Of a stretch of DNA of 64,000 nt, positions 56,373-64,000 are shown in pieces; position 1 is the first letter of the stretch, and every line of letters begins with the position of its first letter. The stretch comes from Hyphomicrobiales bacterium. GTDB taxonomy: Bacteria > Pseudomonadota > Alphaproteobacteria > Rhizobiales > Rhizobiaceae. The notes beneath the pieces are model-generated. The model had not been told where the DNA came from and did not search any database. It worked only from the letters and a program-made list of their open reading frames with translations. The stretch is from positions 1 through 64,000 of the forward strand of contig JAFKJY010000045.1 of NCBI GenBank assembly GCA_017305835.1, written 5' to 3'. The position numbers and the translations under genes are program-made.

Positions 56373-58073
56373 TTGGCTGCCGTCGGAAATTCATATCTCG
56401 CGGAGGCAATCGCCTATTCGCGCTATGCGTTCACGCAGTGGCATCGTGAGCCATCGGCCCCCTCCTATGGCTGCTTCGACCGGCAGTACTGGGGGTGGAA
56501 GAAGAAGGATCTGCCCGACGCTGCCCTGCAGCAGGCAATAGCGCTCATTCTGCGTCTTGCAGACCATACGGGCGAGACGAGATCGTTGCCGCCGCTGCTC
56601 GACGCCTACGTCTCCTTCATGCGGCGGATACAGCGCACCGACGGCAGCTTCGACCAGATCTATCCCTACGAGAAGGCGCCCGGCGTGGTGCACGACATCC
56701 TGTCGTCGCTGATCTTCCTGTGGCGGTCGCCGCTGCTGTCGCAGCCGTCTCGCCTGGATCTGGAAGGGGTGATGGCGCGGGCAGTAGACTATGCCCTCCG
56801 GTCGGACGAGAAGCACGGCGAGATCGCCAACCATTTCGCGCACTACGCCTGGGAACTGATCAATTACGGCGAGACTTTCGCGAACGAGGCGGCGCAGGCC
56901 GGCGGACGCCGCTACCTCGACCGGACGCTGGCGCTGTTCAACGGCCGCGAGGGCTGGTTCCGCGAGTATGACGGCGCAGACGCGGGGTATCAGAGCCGGT
57001 GCATCGCGTTTCTCTCGCGCGTGGCGGAGCAGACCGGCGACGAACAGGTGTGGTCGGTCCTCGGGCGGGCGGGCGGCTTCCTCGACCGCATGACGATGCC
57101 CGACGGCTCCTTTCATCCCATGCTGGGCGTCCGCTCGACGGCGCTGACATATGTGTCGGGTTTCGAGCGCCTTGCCCTGCGTTTCCCGGAGTTGGCCAGG
57201 CTCGCCGACCGCGTCCATGCAGCATGGGCCGTCGGGCGATCGCTGACCCCGGGGCTGCTCGACTTCGAGAACGGCTTGCGGATAGCCGACGATGCATACG
57301 ACGCCGCCGAGTTGCGCGAGCGGCGGCTCGTGCTTGGTGATCGCGGACGGATGGCGGCGGATGACGCGCTTGCCGCGTTCGACCTGCCGGAGGCCGGGCT
57401 GTCGCGTCGCTGTGTCGAAGCCGGCTCGGCAACGCGCACGATCCATGTCGCGACACGGCTCGGCGGTGTCGTCATCGTTCATGATTGCCAGTCCGATGAA
57501 GAGGCGAGGCTCGCATTCGAGGATTCCGGCTATCTCGTGGAGCTCAGCGACGGCAGCCGCTGGGTCATGCGTCATGCGGGTTCGGGCGCTCAGATAAACG
57601 TCGGCGACAGCGAGATTTCGCTGGAGGCGGGGTTCGTTCGCGCGTTGCACGAGGACATGTCGTCCCTGCAACTGCTGCTGCTCAGGTCGCTCAACCTGAC
57701 CGTGCTGCGCTCCCAGTTCGTCGGCGACCTGTTCAAGAAGCTGGTCGTGCGCCGGCTGATTTCCGGACGCCAGCACCTACCGCTTTCATGCCGGCGGCGG
57801 ATTGCGATCGAGGCCGGCCGCGTGGTGCTCGAGGATCGGTTCGGCATTCCCTCGTCCGTCGCCGCACGGTTAAAGGGCGCACGACTGCTGCGATGCCGCC
57901 GGGCAATCGCCAACCACATGGCAAGCTCGCGCTATTTCCAGCCCCAGGAGATGGAGCTGCAGCAACCGTGGACAGAGGAACTGCCGGTCGAGTTGGTCGA
58001 CGGGCTCACCGTGCGTCGGGAAGTGCCGGCTGCGGATTCTGCTGCTCAGATTCCATCAATCTCCCGCGCATAG
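56373..58073 (+). CDS. Large conserved hypothetical protein, possible alpha/alpha-toroid fold
   Basis: About 566 residues, no signal peptide. The N-terminal 360 residues are helical with repeating paired helices and conserved tryptophan/tyrosine segments (YGCFDRQYWGWKKKDLPDA, HFAHYAWELINYGETFANE, GREGWFREYDGADAGYQSRC), reminiscent of alpha/alpha-toroid lyases or glycosidases such as heparinase- or alginate-lyase-like proteins. The C-terminal part (about 390-560) is beta-rich, as in heparinase II/III-type sandwich domains. No catalytic residues could be assigned. It starts at TTG 56373 (ATAGGA upstream); TTG 56367 is the alternative. It is probably cytoplasmic, or exported by an unrecognised route. 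Confidence 0.6.
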   Translation: MAAVGNSYLAEAIAYSRYAFTQWHREPSAPSYGCFDRQYWGWKKKDLPDAALQQAIALILRLADHTGETRSLPPLLDAYVSFMRRIQRTDGSFDQIYPYEKAPGVVHDILSSLIFLWRSPLLSQPSRLDLEGVMARAVDYALRSDEKHGEIANHFAHYAWELINYGETFANEAAQAGGRRYLDRTLALFNGREGWFREYDGADAGYQSRCIAFLSRVAEQTGDEQVWSVLGRAGGFLDRMTMPDGSFHPMLGVRSTALTYVSGFERLALRFPELARLADRVHAAWAVGRSLTPGLLDFENGLRIADDAYDAAELRERRLVLGDRGRMAADDALAAFDLPEAGLSRRCVEAGSATRTIHVATRLGGVVIVHDCQSDEEARLAFEDSGYLVELSDGSRWVMRHAGSGAQINVGDSEISLEAGFVRALHEDMSSLQLLLLRSLNLTVLRSQFVGDLFKKLVVRRLISGRQHLPLSCRRRIAIEAGRVVLEDRFGIPSSVAARLKGARLLRCRRAIANHMASSRYFQPQEMELQQPWTEELPVELVDGLTVRREVPAADSAAQIPSISRA

Positions 58074-58110
58074 GCGTTGCGCGCCAGTTCTGGCTTGAGC
58101 AGCCGCAGGC

Positions 58111-60030
58111 TCATGCGGTTGGCTCCATCTGCGGCGCCGCGGCCGGCTCCCCGTCCGCGACGAGCTCCACACCCAGCCGCTCCCGATATTGCCTGAGCCA
58201 GCTTTCGAGGCTCAGCAGCATGAAGATGCGGTGGGTGGCGATTTCGTCGAGGGGGCGCAAGCGGCGGCGCCAGGAGGTGCGGTAGGCGGCGACGGTGCGC
58301 GTGAGGAAGGCGGGCTCGAACAGGCTCGTCAGCGCGCTGCCGGGTCCCGTCAGTCGCGCTTCCATCCAGCCGGAAAGCTCGCCACGCAGCCATTTCGACA
58401 GCGGATTGGGGAAGCCGCGCTTGGGCATCGCGAAGAGTGCGTCGGGCAGCACGCCGCGCGCGGCCGCCTTGGTGACCGCCTTGAGCACGCCGCCTTCGAG
58501 CTTGGTCGCCTCGTCGATCGAGAGCGCGAAGGCGAGAAGCTCGTTGTCGAGGAAGGGCGTGCGCGATTCCAGCCCGTGCGCCATCGAGATCTTGTCTTCG
58601 ACGATCAGCAGGCCGGGCAGGTAGGCGTTGAGATACTGGTCGATCAGCCGCTCGTAGGTGCTTGAGCCGGCTGATGGTTTCGCCCCGTCGTCGATCTTCA
58701 TGCCTGCCGTGGAGCGGAATGCCGGCCGCAGGCCCTCCGCCTGCTCGTGCGCGGAGAACAGCCGCGGCAGGAACTGCCGCTCGCCCCGCCGCAACAGCGC
58801 CGACAGCGCGAAATAGGCGATGTGCGGCACTTCCGAGGGGCGCACCCGCGCGAGCAGCCGCAGGAAGCGGGCGGGGCTTTCGCGCAACAGCCGCGACAGC
58901 AGCGCGAACTTGAACACCGGATAGCCGGAGAAGAACTCGTCGCCGCCATGGCCGGTGAGGATCATCTTGTGCGTCTGCGCGACCTTCTGGGCGACGAGGT
59001 ATTGCGGCAGCGCGCCGGTGCCCATGCGCGGCTCCTCCAGCGCGAACACCATGTCGTCGAAGGCGTCGCGGAAGGCGGCGGCGTCGATCTCGACGCGGGT
59101 GTTGGGCAGCCCGTGCCGCTCGGCGACCAGCGCGGCGCCCGTCGCCTCGTCGTACCAGCCGCCCTCGCGGAACGTGCCGGTGAAGGTGGCCGGGCCGTTG
59201 CCGGACAGCAGCTCGGCCGCGACCGAGGTGACCATCGCGCTGTCGAAGCCGGCGCTGAGATAGGAGGCGACCGGCACGTCGCTCATCAGGTGGCGCGAAA
59301 CGGCGTCGCGAAAATTGCGGCGGAAGCCGTCGACCGCGGCATCGAAGTCGGCGAGGCGCGCGGCCGGCGGCGCGACCCCGGCATAGGGAAGCTCGCGCGT
59401 GCCCGCGGCGTCGATCTCCAGATAATGGCCGGGCAGGAGCAGCCTTATCCCCTCGAACATCGTCTCGGCGCCGAACCGGTTCTCGTAGGTCAGGTATTGC
59501 GCGAGACCGCGCTTCGAGACCGGCCAGCGACGGCGGCCGCTGGCGGCGACGATCGCCTGCACGTCCGAGGCGAAGAAGGTGCGCGCGCCGTCCTGCCAGT
59601 AGTAGAGCGGCTTGATGCCGAGCCGGTCGCGCACGAGGAACAGCCGCCGGTTCGGCGCGTCCCACAGGGCGAAGGCGAACATGCCATTGTAGCGCGCGAA
59701 GGAGCGGACGCCCCAGGCGCGGTAGCCGTGGATCGCCGCCTCGATGTCGCAGTCCGACCGGAAGGCCGCGCCCTGTGCTTCCAGCTCGGCGCGCAGCTCG
59801 GGATAGTTGTAGATCTCGCCGTTGACGGAGACGGAGATTTCCCCCGAGCGCATCGGCTGGCGGCCGCGCTCGGAGAGGTCGACGATGGCAAGGCGGCGAT
59901 GGCCGAGCAGGATGCCGTCGCCTTCCCACAGGCCGTGGCCGTCAGGGCCGCGTCGCTCCATCGCCGCGATCATCGCTTCGACGGCGTCGCGCCTGCCGTC
60001 CGGGCCGTGGATGCCGCAGATGCCGCACAT
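58111..60030 (-). CDS. asnB: Asparagine synthase (glutamine-hydrolysing) type amidotransferase
   Basis: A 639-residue two-domain amidotransferase. The N-terminal Ntn glutaminase domain begins with Cys2 (MCGICGIHGPDG) and has the PP-loop ATPase in the second domain, here SAGFDS (about residue 260), a variant of SGG-x-DS. In EPS/exosortase loci AsnB-like enzymes amidate sugars or lipids rather than aspartate; given the location this is as likely as true asparagine synthesis. Starts on the last base of the GT2 stop upstream. Family length is normal. Its substrate cannot be read from sequence. Confidence 0.86.
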   Translation of the reverse strand: MCGICGIHGPDGRRDAVEAMIAAMERRGPDGHGLWEGDGILLGHRRLAIVDLSERGRQPMRSGEISVSVNGEIYNYPELRAELEAQGAAFRSDCDIEAAIHGYRAWGVRSFARYNGMFAFALWDAPNRRLFLVRDRLGIKPLYYWQDGARTFFASDVQAIVAASGRRRWPVSKRGLAQYLTYENRFGAETMFEGIRLLLPGHYLEIDAAGTRELPYAGVAPPAARLADFDAAVDGFRRNFRDAVSRHLMSDVPVASYLSAGFDSAMVTSVAAELLSGNGPATFTGTFREGGWYDEATGAALVAERHGLPNTRVEIDAAAFRDAFDDMVFALEEPRMGTGALPQYLVAQKVAQTHKMILTGHGGDEFFSGYPVFKFALLSRLLRESPARFLRLLARVRPSEVPHIAYFALSALLRRGERQFLPRLFSAHEQAEGLRPAFRSTAGMKIDDGAKPSAGSSTYERLIDQYLNAYLPGLLIVEDKISMAHGLESRTPFLDNELLAFALSIDEATKLEGGVLKAVTKAAARGVLPDALFAMPKRGFPNPLSKWLRGELSGWMEARLTGPGSALTSLFEPAFLTRTVAAYRTSWRRRLRPLDEIATHRIFMLLSLESWLRQYRERLGVELVADGEPAAAPQMEPTA

Positions 60031-61079
60031 CAGCCGTCGCGGGCGCGCTCGAGCGCCTTCACCCGGTCGTTGACGCGGGCGAGCAGGATGTAGAGCTCCT
60101 CGAACTGCTTCTTGCTCTGGTGCGACTGGAAGTAGAAGGCGAGGAAGATCAACAGGAAGAAGGCGCCGCCGCCCATGATGGTGAGCGTCAGCGCGCCATT
60201 GAGCAGCGTCGTGCGCAGGCCTTCGTAGAGGGCGTAGAGGAAGCCCCGGCTAGCCAGTTCGGCGATGTTGACGATCCAGCTGTAGAGCAGCGTCACCGCG
60301 CCGACGGCGATGACGAAGCCCAGCGTCAGGACCGGCAGGATCAGCATCGAGCCCGGCCGCAGCACGTAGTTGTAGACGAGGTGCGAAGCGATCGTGCCCG
60401 ACATGGCCAGCAGCGGGAAGCGCCAGCCCTTGCCGACGCGCTTGGCGCGCGACTTGTCGCGCCAGTCGAGCGTGGCCGGAATCTCGACGATCCGGTAGCC
60501 GAGCATGTTGGCCTTCTGGATGATCTCCAGATGCAGGTCCTTGCCGGAATTGACCAGCTCGAGCGTCTCCACCACCTCGCGGCGGTAGGCGCGCACCATG
60601 CAGGTGAGCGTGTGGAGCTGGCCGCGCACGCCGGCGCTCAGCACCTTGTTGCCGTAGTAGGAGAGCTTGGCGCGCACGAACGGCACGTTCCGCACCACGC
60701 CGTCCGGGTGGTAGGCCGAGGCGAGCACGATGTCGGCCTTGCCCGCCTCAAGCGGGGCGAGCAGCCGGGGAATGTGGTCGGGCGCGTAGGAGAGGTCGGA
60801 ATCGAGCGTCACCACATAGGCGCCGCGCGCCGCCGCGAAGCCGGTGCGGATGCCGGCGCCGCGGCCGAGGTTGCGCGGATGCCGCTCGACGCGCAGTGCG
60901 GGCATGTCGAGCTCCGCCAGCCGGGCATACATGCCGTCGGTCGAGCCGTCGTCGACGACGATGATCTCGAAGCTGCGGCCGGGCATGGTCTCGCGCATGA
61001 AGGCGTCGAGCTGGCCGACCGTGCCGGCGATGATGCCCGCTTCGTTGTAGGCGGGGATGATGAGCGAGATTTCGACCAT
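60030..61079 (-). CDS. Family 2 glycosyltransferase with C-terminal membrane helices
   Basis: A 349-residue GT-A enzyme of the dolichyl-phosphate-mannose-synthase-like group: ISLIIPAYNEAGIIAGTVGQL at the start, VVDDGSTDGM, the DxD-like TLDSDLSYAPDHIP motif and RGFLYALYEGLRT membrane region after residue 240 with two helices. It should transfer a sugar from a nucleotide donor to a polyprenyl phosphate or lipid-linked glycan at the inner membrane. The ATG at 61079 is the family start; its stop overlaps asnB by one base, indicating coupling. Confidence 0.87.
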   Translation of the reverse strand: MVEISLIIPAYNEAGIIAGTVGQLDAFMRETMPGRSFEIIVVDDGSTDGMYARLAELDMPALRVERHPRNLGRGAGIRTGFAAARGAYVVTLDSDLSYAPDHIPRLLAPLEAGKADIVLASAYHPDGVVRNVPFVRAKLSYYGNKVLSAGVRGQLHTLTCMVRAYRREVVETLELVNSGKDLHLEIIQKANMLGYRIVEIPATLDWRDKSRAKRVGKGWRFPLLAMSGTIASHLVYNYVLRPGSMLILPVLTLGFVIAVGAVTLLYSWIVNIAELASRGFLYALYEGLRTTLLNGALTLTIMGGGAFFLLIFLAFYFQSHQSKKQFEELYILLARVNDRVKALERARDG

Positions 61080-61334
61080 GGCTTCCTACATCACGTTCCC
61101 TGACAAGCGTCAAACGCCATGTGATTCTCGCCTGCGCGGCCGCCTTGTTATCCTGCCGCATGCCATCGGGGGAAGTGCGGCGGCATGCCGGAAGGCGCGG
61201 GAAGGGCGGTTTTGTTGACAAGGACAGCGCTGTGACGCTACGGCCCGGCCTGTCCGGCAGGCTGCGGCCGGGCGGCGGGAGCGGCCCGGACCTGATGCGC
61301 GGCGCGGAGCCGCATCGGAAGCGATGGCGATCAG

Positions 61335-62114
61335 ATGAATCGACCGCAGAGCGACGGCTGGACGGGCTTCTACGTTCCCGAGATCCACGACGTGCATCCG
61401 GGCATGCTGCCGGAGCTCGAGGCGATGCTCGGCGTGATGCCGGCGGCCGCCCGCGAGGTCGCCGCGCTGCTCGTCGTGCCGGACTGGCAGGGCGCGGCCC
61501 CGATCGGCGCGGCGCCGGCGCTGCTTTCGAGGCTGGCCGGCCTACCGGGCGAGAAGGTGCTGCACGGCTGGACCCATTCGCTCGGGCCGGACTTCCTCAA
61601 CTGGCTGCTCTACGGCCACGACAACCGCTCCGAATTCGCACGGCTGGACGGCCGGCAGGCCGCGGAGCGCATCGGCCGCGGCGTCGAGGCCTTCGCGAGC
61701 CTCGGCGTCAGGCCGCGCTGGTTCTGCGCGCCGCGCTGGCAGCAGAGCGAGGCCGCGCGTACTGCGCTTGGAGAAGCGGGGTTCGAGGCCTGCATGCTGG
61801 GCCGCAGCCTGGAGACGTTTTCGGGCGTCTCGGTGCCGATCCCCGCGCTCAATTTCGACGAGGGGGACCGCAAGCTGCGCAACCGCATCATGCACGCGCT
61901 GCGCAGAGGCCGCATCGCGCGGCTGCTCGCCGCGGCGCGGCCCTTCCGGGTGGCGTTGCACCCGGCCGACGTGCGCGACCCGGTCGCCTGGGAGCAGGTG
62001 AAGGACCTGTGCGCGCGACTGGAGGGCGGGGGCTGGCAGCCCGTCTCGCCCGACGCGGCCGTCGCCCGCTGGCTCGCGGCCGGTGGAACCGGCGCCGGGG
62101 CGCGGCGCGCATGA
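61335..62114 (+). CDS. DUF2334-like polysaccharide deacetylase family protein
   Basis: A 259-residue TIM-barrel-type protein. EIHDVHPGMLPELEAM (His/Asp motif of the deacetylase family) near the N-terminus and HGWTHSLGP (about 76-84) fit the DUF2334 branch, whose members are uncharacterised hydrolases. RWFCAPRWQQSEAAR and VALHPADVRDP are further family blocks. It could deacetylate a glycan or lipid-sugar. First gene of the plus-strand unit DUF2334 - LpxB-related - GT2; the 255-base divergent spacer upstream is shared with the GT2/asnB pair. Confidence 0.75.
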   Translation: MNRPQSDGWTGFYVPEIHDVHPGMLPELEAMLGVMPAAAREVAALLVVPDWQGAAPIGAAPALLSRLAGLPGEKVLHGWTHSLGPDFLNWLLYGHDNRSEFARLDGRQAAERIGRGVEAFASLGVRPRWFCAPRWQQSEAARTALGEAGFEACMLGRSLETFSGVSVPIPALNFDEGDRKLRNRIMHALRRGRIARLLAAARPFRVALHPADVRDPVAWEQVKDLCARLEGGGWQPVSPDAAVARWLAAGGTGAGARRA

Positions 62115-63325
62115 AGGACATCCTGTTCGCCAGCAACGGCCATGGCGAGGACGTGATCGCAGGGCGCGTGCTCGACCGGCTCGCGGCGCGGCGGCCGCAG
62201 CTCGCGGTCGAGGGCTGGCCGATGGTGGGCGAGGGGGCGGCCTATGCAGCGAGGGGCATCGCGACGGTCGGCGCCCGCAACCTTCTGCCCAGCGCCGGCT
62301 TCGCCACGCTCGACCCGGCGCTGATGGCGCGCGACCTCAAGGCGGGCTGGATCGGCACCTACTGGCGGCAGGCGGTTGGCGCGCGCGCCATGCGCGGCCG
62401 CTACCGGATGATCGTCGCGGTCGGCGACATCGTGCCGATCGGCGCGGGCGTGCTCGCCCGCACGCCCTTCGTCTTCATCGGCTGCGCCAAGTCGGCCTAT
62501 TACGGCCCGCGCCACGGCTATACGGGGCTGGAGAAGCGGCTGCTGTGCCGCCATTGCGTCGAGACTTACCCGCGCGACCCGCTGACGGCGGGCGAGCTGG
62601 AGCGGGCGGGCGTGGCCTGCCGCTATCTCGGCAACCCGATGATGGACGGGCTGGAGGGTACCGGCGACCGGCTGGGCATCGGCGAGGGCGAGACGGTCGT
62701 CGGCCTGCTCGCCGGCACGCGCGCCGACGCCGAGACCAACATGCTCGACCTGATCGCCGCGGCCGGCGCCGCGCCGCGCCACATTCCCGACCCCGCCCGC
62801 CTGCGCTTCGTTTTCGCCGCACGGTCCGAGTTCGACCCGCAAGCCTTCGCCGCTGCCTTCGGGACCGACCCGCGCCTTGCCGGATGGCGCGTCGCGTCCG
62901 CCGGCGCGCGGGAGGGTGTCGTGATGCGGCTGGAGCATCCGGCCGGCATGCAGGTGCTGGTCGCCAAGGGCCGTTTCCCCGACGTGCTGCGCCTGTCGCG
63001 CGTCGTCGTCGGCATGGCCGGCACCGCCAACGAGCAGGCGATCGGGCTGGGCATCCCGCTCGTCACCGTCCCGTCGTCGGGCGTCCAGGGCGAGCGCTAC
63101 GTCAGGATGAAGATGGAGTATTTCGGGGGAGCTGCGGTGCTCGCGGCGCGCGAGCCGGACGCCATCGCCGGCGCGGTCGCCGGACTGCTCGCCGATCCCG
63201 CCCGCTGCGCGCGTATGGCCACCGCCGGCCGCGAGCGCATGGGCCTGCCGGGCGGCAGCGATGCGATCGCTCAGGCGATCCTGCACCGCTTCGACGAAGC
63301 GGCGGCCGGACGGAGCGCGGCATGA
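62111..63325 (+). CDS. Lipid-A-disaccharide-synthase-related glycosyltransferase
   Basis: A 404-residue GT-B protein. ILFASNGHGEDVIAGRVL at the N-terminus and the C-terminal VVGMAGTANEQAIGLGIPLVTV are the signature of the LpxB-related group found in cyanobacteria and rhizobia (not true LpxB, which keeps another N-terminus). The donor is probably a nucleotide sugar, the acceptor a lipid or glycan intermediate. Its ATG overlaps the DUF2334 stop by four bases and its stop overlaps the next GT2 start by four bases, a tight operon. Confidence 0.8.
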   Translation: MKDILFASNGHGEDVIAGRVLDRLAARRPQLAVEGWPMVGEGAAYAARGIATVGARNLLPSAGFATLDPALMARDLKAGWIGTYWRQAVGARAMRGRYRMIVAVGDIVPIGAGVLARTPFVFIGCAKSAYYGPRHGYTGLEKRLLCRHCVETYPRDPLTAGELERAGVACRYLGNPMMDGLEGTGDRLGIGEGETVVGLLAGTRADAETNMLDLIAAAGAAPRHIPDPARLRFVFAARSEFDPQAFAAAFGTDPRLAGWRVASAGAREGVVMRLEHPAGMQVLVAKGRFPDVLRLSRVVVGMAGTANEQAIGLGIPLVTVPSSGVQGERYVRMKMEYFGGAAVLAAREPDAIAGAVAGLLADPARCARMATAGRERMGLPGGSDAIAQAILHRFDEAAAGRSAA

Positions 63326-64000
63326 CCACCATCACTCCCGCCGTCACGGTCCTCATCACCGCCCACAACGCGGCGGCCGACATCGGCCCGTGCCTGCGCT
63401 CGATCGCGGCGCAGCGCGGCCTGCCGGAGGGCGGCTTCGAGATCGTGCTCGTCGACGACCGCTCGACCGACGGCACGGCGCAGGCCGCGCGCGCTCTGGG
63501 GCTGGAGAACCTGAACCTGATCCGCGTCGACGCGCCTTCCGGCAGCGGCCTGACGACCCGGCAGGACGCGCTGGCGCTCGGCGTGGCCGCGGCGCGGGGC
63601 GACGTCGTTCTGACCATCGACGCCGACGGCATCGTCGGGCCGGACTGGGTGGCCGAAATGAGCCGGCCGATCCGCGAGGGCAGGGCGGACGCGGTCGCCG
63701 GCCCGGTCTTCTTCCGCGCCGCGCGCGGCTGGCTCGGCCAGTGGCAGACGGTCGACGTCTCCTACTATCTCGCGCTCTGCCGCCTGCTCGACGGCGCCGG
63801 CCTCGCCGGCGGCGTGCTGTTCGGCAATTTCGCCTTCCGGCGCGAGCTGTTCGACGCCGTCGGCGGCTTTTCGCGCATCGGCTTCACGCTGACCGAGGAC
63901 CTCGCCTTCTCGCGCGCCCTCCATGCCCACGGCGCGCGCATCCTTTACGGGCGCCGCGCGCCGGTCGAGGTCGCCGCCTGCGCGAGCTGGTCGGTGCTGG
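63322..64000 (+). CDS. Family 2 glycosyltransferase (C-terminus beyond the window)
   Basis: The first 226 codons are visible; the gene runs off the end. VTVLITAHNAAADIGPCLRSI, VLVDDRSTDGTAQAARAL, the metal-binding DADG motif in LTIDADGIVGPDWVAEM and GNFAFRRELFDAVGGF with TEDLAFSRALHAHGA (ED catalytic motif) are all GT2 hallmarks. It is coupled to the LpxB-related gene by a 4-base overlap and should work on the same product. Confidence 0.85.
   Translation, partial: MTTITPAVTVLITAHNAAADIGPCLRSIAAQRGLPEGGFEIVLVDDRSTDGTAQAARALGLENLNLIRVDAPSGSGLTTRQDALALGVAAARGDVVLTIDADGIVGPDWVAEMSRPIREGRADAVAGPVFFRAARGWLGQWQTVDVSYYLALCRLLDGAGLAGGVLFGNFAFRRELFDAVGGFSRIGFTLTEDLAFSRALHAHGARILYGRRAPVEVAACASWSVL

Overview
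The window reads as the chromosome of a high-GC alphaproteobacterium, most likely Rhizobiales (Mesorhizobium/Phyllobacteriaceae-like). The basis is a CcrM-type GANTC methyltransferase, the housekeeping neighbourhood mutY / DciA-like gene / DsbA-like lipoprotein / smc / ppdK, and the heptamer repeat array at 1026-1177. Genes are dense, many start codons overlap the preceding stop, and no gap between genes exceeds about 270 bases. I saw no rRNA, tRNA, CRISPR array, insertion sequence or prophage.

Region 1 (1-22.1 kb) is core housekeeping. It holds a DsbD-domain protein (cut by the window edge), YqgE, an operon thrC - M16 peptidase - GNAT - EAL phosphodiesterase (minus strand), a lipoprotein, two HAD hydrolases, ccrM, an operon mutY - HAD - FMN reductase, a DciA-like gene, a DsbA-like lipoprotein, smc with a small partner, GFA and VOC proteins, and ppdK.

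Region 2 (22.2-50.9 kb) is a surface-polysaccharide locus of the Wzx/Wzy type, split over many short divergent transcription units. It encodes an O-antigen-ligase-like protein, galE, a short initiating sugar transferase, Wzx, a Wzy candidate, a Wzz-like protein, manC and two GT4 glycosyltransferases. Scattered through it are homologues of every step of the Pseudomonas Wbp pathway to a 2,3-diamino-mannuronic acid: WbpA, WbpB, WbpE, WbpD and WbpI. HisH-like and HisF-like proteins and a WbpG-like amidotransferase can supply ammonia and convert an N-acetyl group to acetamidino. Predicted product: UDP-linked ManNAc3NAc-uronic acid carrying an acetamidino group. In the middle (34.4-39.1 kb) sits a second, unexplained module: methyltransferase, DegT-type aminotransferase, a two-subunit thiamine-diphosphate E1 enzyme without E2/E3, and the sugar transferase. 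A lower-GC block at 39.1-43.3 kb (membrane protein, Wzx, methyltransferase) looks transferred.

Region 3 (50.9-64 kb) is a further envelope/polysaccharide region. It holds a deacetylase-like protein, an LPG-synthase-type membrane protein, a methyltransferase and a radical SAM/SPASM protein in one operon, a FemAB-like protein with a large unknown protein, AsnB with a GT2, and a DUF2334-like deacetylase, LpxB-related protein and GT2 operon that runs off the end. It resembles exosortase-associated EPS gene sets, but no exosortase is visible.
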